A stretch of DNA of 8,504 bases, from contig JAMOVB010000092.1 of assembly GCA_027061705.1 (NCBI GenBank), positions 1 through 8,504 on the forward strand. Reading direction: 5' to 3'. The stretch is from Desulfurococcales archaeon (GTDB taxonomy: Archaea; Thermoproteota; Thermoprotei_A; Sulfolobales; NBVN01). The notes beneath the pieces are model-generated. The model was not told the DNA's origin and did no database searches. It saw nothing but the letters and a program-made list of their open reading frames with translations. Below, in pieces: positions 6,847 to 8,504 of this stretch (position 1 is its first letter; every line of letters starts with the position of its first letter). Position numbers and translations under genes: made by a program.

Positions 6847-8040
6847 ATGAGGGTGTTTGACGTAGTTCTTCGTCTCTTAACTCCGGCGATAATATCTGCC
6901 AAGGAAGGTTATAGGGGAATGCTCTACCAAGGCGTTGCCGATAAGATCCTTGGCTCGACGGTTAAGGGAGCAATTCTAACTTGGGGTTTGAGGGAAGGCG
7001 TAGTTAACGTCAAGGAAGTTGAGGCCGAGGCGCTTAACCCGAGGTTCTGCATAACGCCGTTCGTGCAGGCTCACCCTTCGCTAGATACCCCTAAGCTATA
7101 TGAGAACGTCTGCATAGCGCATTCACTTACCTACGTGTTCAAGGAGGGTATCGAGGAAGGTGATAGGAGAGTATATTCCTTAGGCGTTAAGGAGCTCCTC
7201 AAAGCAGTTAGGGGGGAGAAGCTACTAGAGGCTAATTGCTTCGAAGCCCTTTCGGAGCTGATTATGAGGTCTTACGATGTGCTTGACAGCTCCGGTAACA
7301 TCATTAAGTCATCGGCGAACACCGTTAGAGCTTCTGGCAGATCCATTAGCAGGCTTAATGGGTTCTGGGTTCTAAGTAGTGATAGGCTAAATACCGGAGC
7401 CTACATCGGTGTTGGCATAGATAGGCTGAGAAGGTCATCCTATCCTGGGGCTCTATTCGGTTATGAGTACGTGGAGGCCGGCACTAAGTATGTCGGTGCT
7501 GTAGCCTGCGAGGAAGGCTCCGTCATGTGCAGGCTAATTGACGAACTGAGGAGGGGTTGTGGAAGAATTAGCGTAGGTAAGTATGTCGGGAGAGGCTACG
7601 GCCTATGTGAGGTAAGCGTTAGCGAGAGGAGGGAGGATGCGTTAAACGTAGATGTGGAAGACGGGCTTACGGCACTCGAGGTTATAGGTCCCACATTCAC
7701 AATAGCTCCCGCAGGAAGCAACTCTCCGCCAATCCCAAGACCTCCAGCCCCAGGCGATGTACTGGCTGCTAAGGTCGGTAGGGGTGTCCTAAGGATTAAG
7801 GTCGTAGCGATACTCGGTAGCGCGTCCCTCTTCAGGGGATGGTCGTTGAGGACAGGGCTACCTAAACTCGCCGTCAGAGCCTTGACATATGGGTCTTTAA
7901 TACTTGCTAAGCTTGACGGCGACCTAAGCGTTGCTAAGAGTTTACCGTACCTCGGTATAGACCCCAGGCTATCGGCAAACGGGTACGGCATTCTATTACC
8001 TCTAAGTGAAGACCTAATACCAACCGCAGGGGGTGGTTAG
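6847..8040 (+). CDS. csx10: Csx10-like Cas5 protein of the type III complex
   Basis: A 397-residue protein with two RAMP-like halves. First half: LRLLTPAIIS strand at 8-17; ILGSTVKGAI at 34-43; IGVGIDRLRRSSYPGALFGYEYVEAG at 187-212 (key residues IDR, GALF, E-x-V-x-x-G); and the glycine-rich loop ISVGKYVGRGYG at 241-252. A proline-rich linker (about 288-303) leads to the second half, with GWSLRTGLPK at 331-340 and RALTYGSLIL at 344-353, the pattern I associate with the C-terminal half of Csx10. In III-D complexes Csx10 is the Cas5 member that holds the crRNA 5' handle and sits on Cas10; that role is inferred here. Start ATG 6847 has GGGGGGTGG at 6831-6839. No close alternative start. The remaining doubt is Csx10 versus another Cas5/Csm4-like family. 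Confidence 0.7.
   Translation: MRVFDVVLRLLTPAIISAKEGYRGMLYQGVADKILGSTVKGAILTWGLREGVVNVKEVEAEALNPRFCITPFVQAHPSLDTPKLYENVCIAHSLTYVFKEGIEEGDRRVYSLGVKELLKAVRGEKLLEANCFEALSELIMRSYDVLDSSGNIIKSSANTVRASGRSISRLNGFWVLSSDRLNTGAYIGVGIDRLRRSSYPGALFGYEYVEAGTKYVGAVACEEGSVMCRLIDELRRGCGRISVGKYVGRGYGLCEVSVSERREDALNVDVEDGLTALEVIGPTFTIAPAGSNSPPIPRPPAPGDVLAAKVGRGVLRIKVVAILGSASLFRGWSLRTGLPKLAVRALTYGSLILAKLDGDLSVAKSLPYLGIDPRLSANGYGILLPLSEDLIPTAGGG
8029..8040 (+). repeat. 12-base junction repeat, copy 2 (GGGGGTGGTTAG)
   Basis: Same sequence as 6832-6843. It ends the Csx10-like gene with Gly-Gly-stop and its GGGGGTGG lies five bases before the TTG at 8042, which is the reason for choosing that TTG as the start of the last gene. 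Confidence 0.7.
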
Positions 8041-8041
8041 C

Positions 8042-8504
8042 TTGCGTGAGTCGCTAGAGAATAGATTAGTAGTTAAGCTCGTGTTTGAGCACGATACGTC
8101 TCCATACGTTCATGTAGGGGCTGGCCGGGAGCTAGGCGCAGGTACCCTCAAGGCGCTCAAGATAGGTGGATCAAGCACCACCTACCTAATACCGTCTACC
8201 AGCCTGAAGGGTGTCTTAAGAAGGATTGCTGACCACATAGGTAAGTCGCTAGCTAGGAATCCTAGGAACCTTGAGGAGGCATTACTTAAGTGCCACTGCG
8301 AAACCGAAGACAGCGGAATCAGACATGTAGGGTGCTCTGATAGCGAATTAAAACTAATTAGTGAGTATGTAGAGAAGTCATTCCGCGACGGATCCATACA
8401 GCGCTTCCTCAGCGAAGACGTCATCGAAAGAACGCGTAGGATGCTACGCAATAGTAAGGTGCTTCAGGTTCTAAGGAAGAACCATGCACTAGAACCCCTA
8501 CTGG
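8042..8504 (+). CDS. Cas7-like RAMP protein, catalytic Asp not seen (3' partial)
   Basis: The frame from TTG 8042 stays open for 154 codons to the window end. The N-terminus is plainly RAMP: VKLVFEHDTS first strand at 11-20, YVHVGAGRELGAG at 22-34, LKALKI at 36-41, and YLIPSTSLKGVLRR at 48-61, matching PGSSIKGALRS of the first gene. After that comes a long, mostly helical insert carrying Cys84, Cys86 and Cys98, like the insert in the first gene at the same place, so the two may be close paralogues. Aligning LKALKI with VDLPVIK of gene one puts Thr35 where the cleaving Asp would be. The thumb and glycine-rich loop lie beyond the window. A good ribosome binding site supports the TTG; one base separates it from the previous stop. 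Confidence 0.82.
   Translation, partial: MRESLENRLVVKLVFEHDTSPYVHVGAGRELGAGTLKALKIGGSSTTYLIPSTSLKGVLRRIADHIGKSLARNPRNLEEALLKCHCETEDSGIRHVGCSDSELKLISEYVEKSFRDGSIQRFLSEDVIERTRRMLRNSKVLQVLRKNHALEPLL

Larger units (their letters stand above)
1..8504 (+). other. Type III (III-D-like) CRISPR-Cas effector operon, partial at both ends
   Basis: Eight co-directional genes are packed end to end: junctions are TAATG or GTGA overlaps, one longer overlap, or gaps of 1-3 bases. No gap is large enough for an internal promoter or terminator, so one polycistronic transcript is expected, starting upstream of the window. The content is five Cas7-like RAMP proteins, one Csx10-like Cas5, one small Cas11 candidate and Cas10. 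Cas10 with several non-identical Cas7 proteins plus a Csx10-like protein is the established signature of subtype III-D. The cas10 gene sits in the middle of the cluster with RAMP genes on both sides, as I recall for the Sulfolobus SSO1424-1432 cluster. Subtype is inferred; a profile search of each protein would settle it. Confidence 0.85.

Noticed and set aside
7596..7991. 131-codon open frame on the minus strand within the Csx10-like gene
   Set aside because: It lies wholly inside a convincing gene on the plus strand, has Ser/Leu/Pro-rich shadow composition and no recognisable domain or ribosome site.
8022..8046. Terminator or promoter between the Csx10-like gene and the last gene
   Set aside because: Only one base separates them and there is no U-run, stem, TATA-like box or BRE-like sequence; the G-rich run is the ribosome binding site.
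8182..8451. 89-codon open frame on the minus strand at the window end
   Set aside because: The plus strand here is the clearly RAMP-like last gene, open to the window end with a good start; the minus frame is its shadow.
1..8504. CRISPR array or solitary CRISPR repeats
   Set aside because: No regularly spaced direct repeats of 23 or more bases were seen; the only repeats noticed are the short gene-junction ones.

Overview
The window is a gene-dense, single-strand stretch from what looks like a hyperthermophilic archaeon, most likely a Thermoproteota (Crenarchaeota) relative. Evidence: frequent GTG and TTG starts, archaeal Shine-Dalgarno sites of the GGTGG/GAGGTG kind, heavy use of AGG/AGA, CTA and TTA codons, genes overlapping by 1-4 bases, and proteins most like those of crenarchaeal CRISPR loci. 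Genus cannot be told from this sequence.

Layout: eight genes run left to right with essentially no intergenic space, and both end genes run off the window. In order: (1) a Csm3-like Cas7 open at its 5' end (1-927); (2) a Csx7 (SSO1426-family) Cas7 (927-1850); (3) a divergent Cas7/Csm5-like RAMP (about 1804-2865); (4) a 111-residue protein, the best candidate for the Cas11 small subunit (2862-3197); (5) Cas10 with HD nuclease, zinc-finger and GGDD cyclase parts (3194-6121); (6) a short, degenerate Cas7-like RAMP (6118-6843); (7) a two-part Csx10-like Cas5 protein (6847-8040); (8) another Cas7-like RAMP cut by the window end (from TTG at 8042).

Together these make the subunits of a type III CRISPR effector complex, closest in style to subtype III-D and to the multi-paralogue Csm complex of Sulfolobus (the SSO1424-1432 cluster, recalled from memory and not checked). 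The expected division of labour is: the Cas7 paralogues coat the crRNA and bind target RNA, with some of them cutting it; the Csx10/Cas5 protein holds the crRNA 5' handle next to Cas10; Cas11 lines the second filament; Cas10, on target binding, cuts DNA (HD) and makes cyclic oligoadenylate (GGDD).

The points most worth a second look are the set of five different Cas7-like proteins, of which only two clearly keep the target-cleaving aspartate; identical 17-base junctions on both sides of cas10; ribosome-binding sites written into the 3' ends of genes so that many proteins end in Gly-Gly-Gly; a Ser/Asp/Glu-rich insert just before the GGDD motif; and a perfect 10-bp hairpin inside cas10. No CRISPR array, cas6, cas1/cas2, CARF effector, promoter or terminator is visible here.
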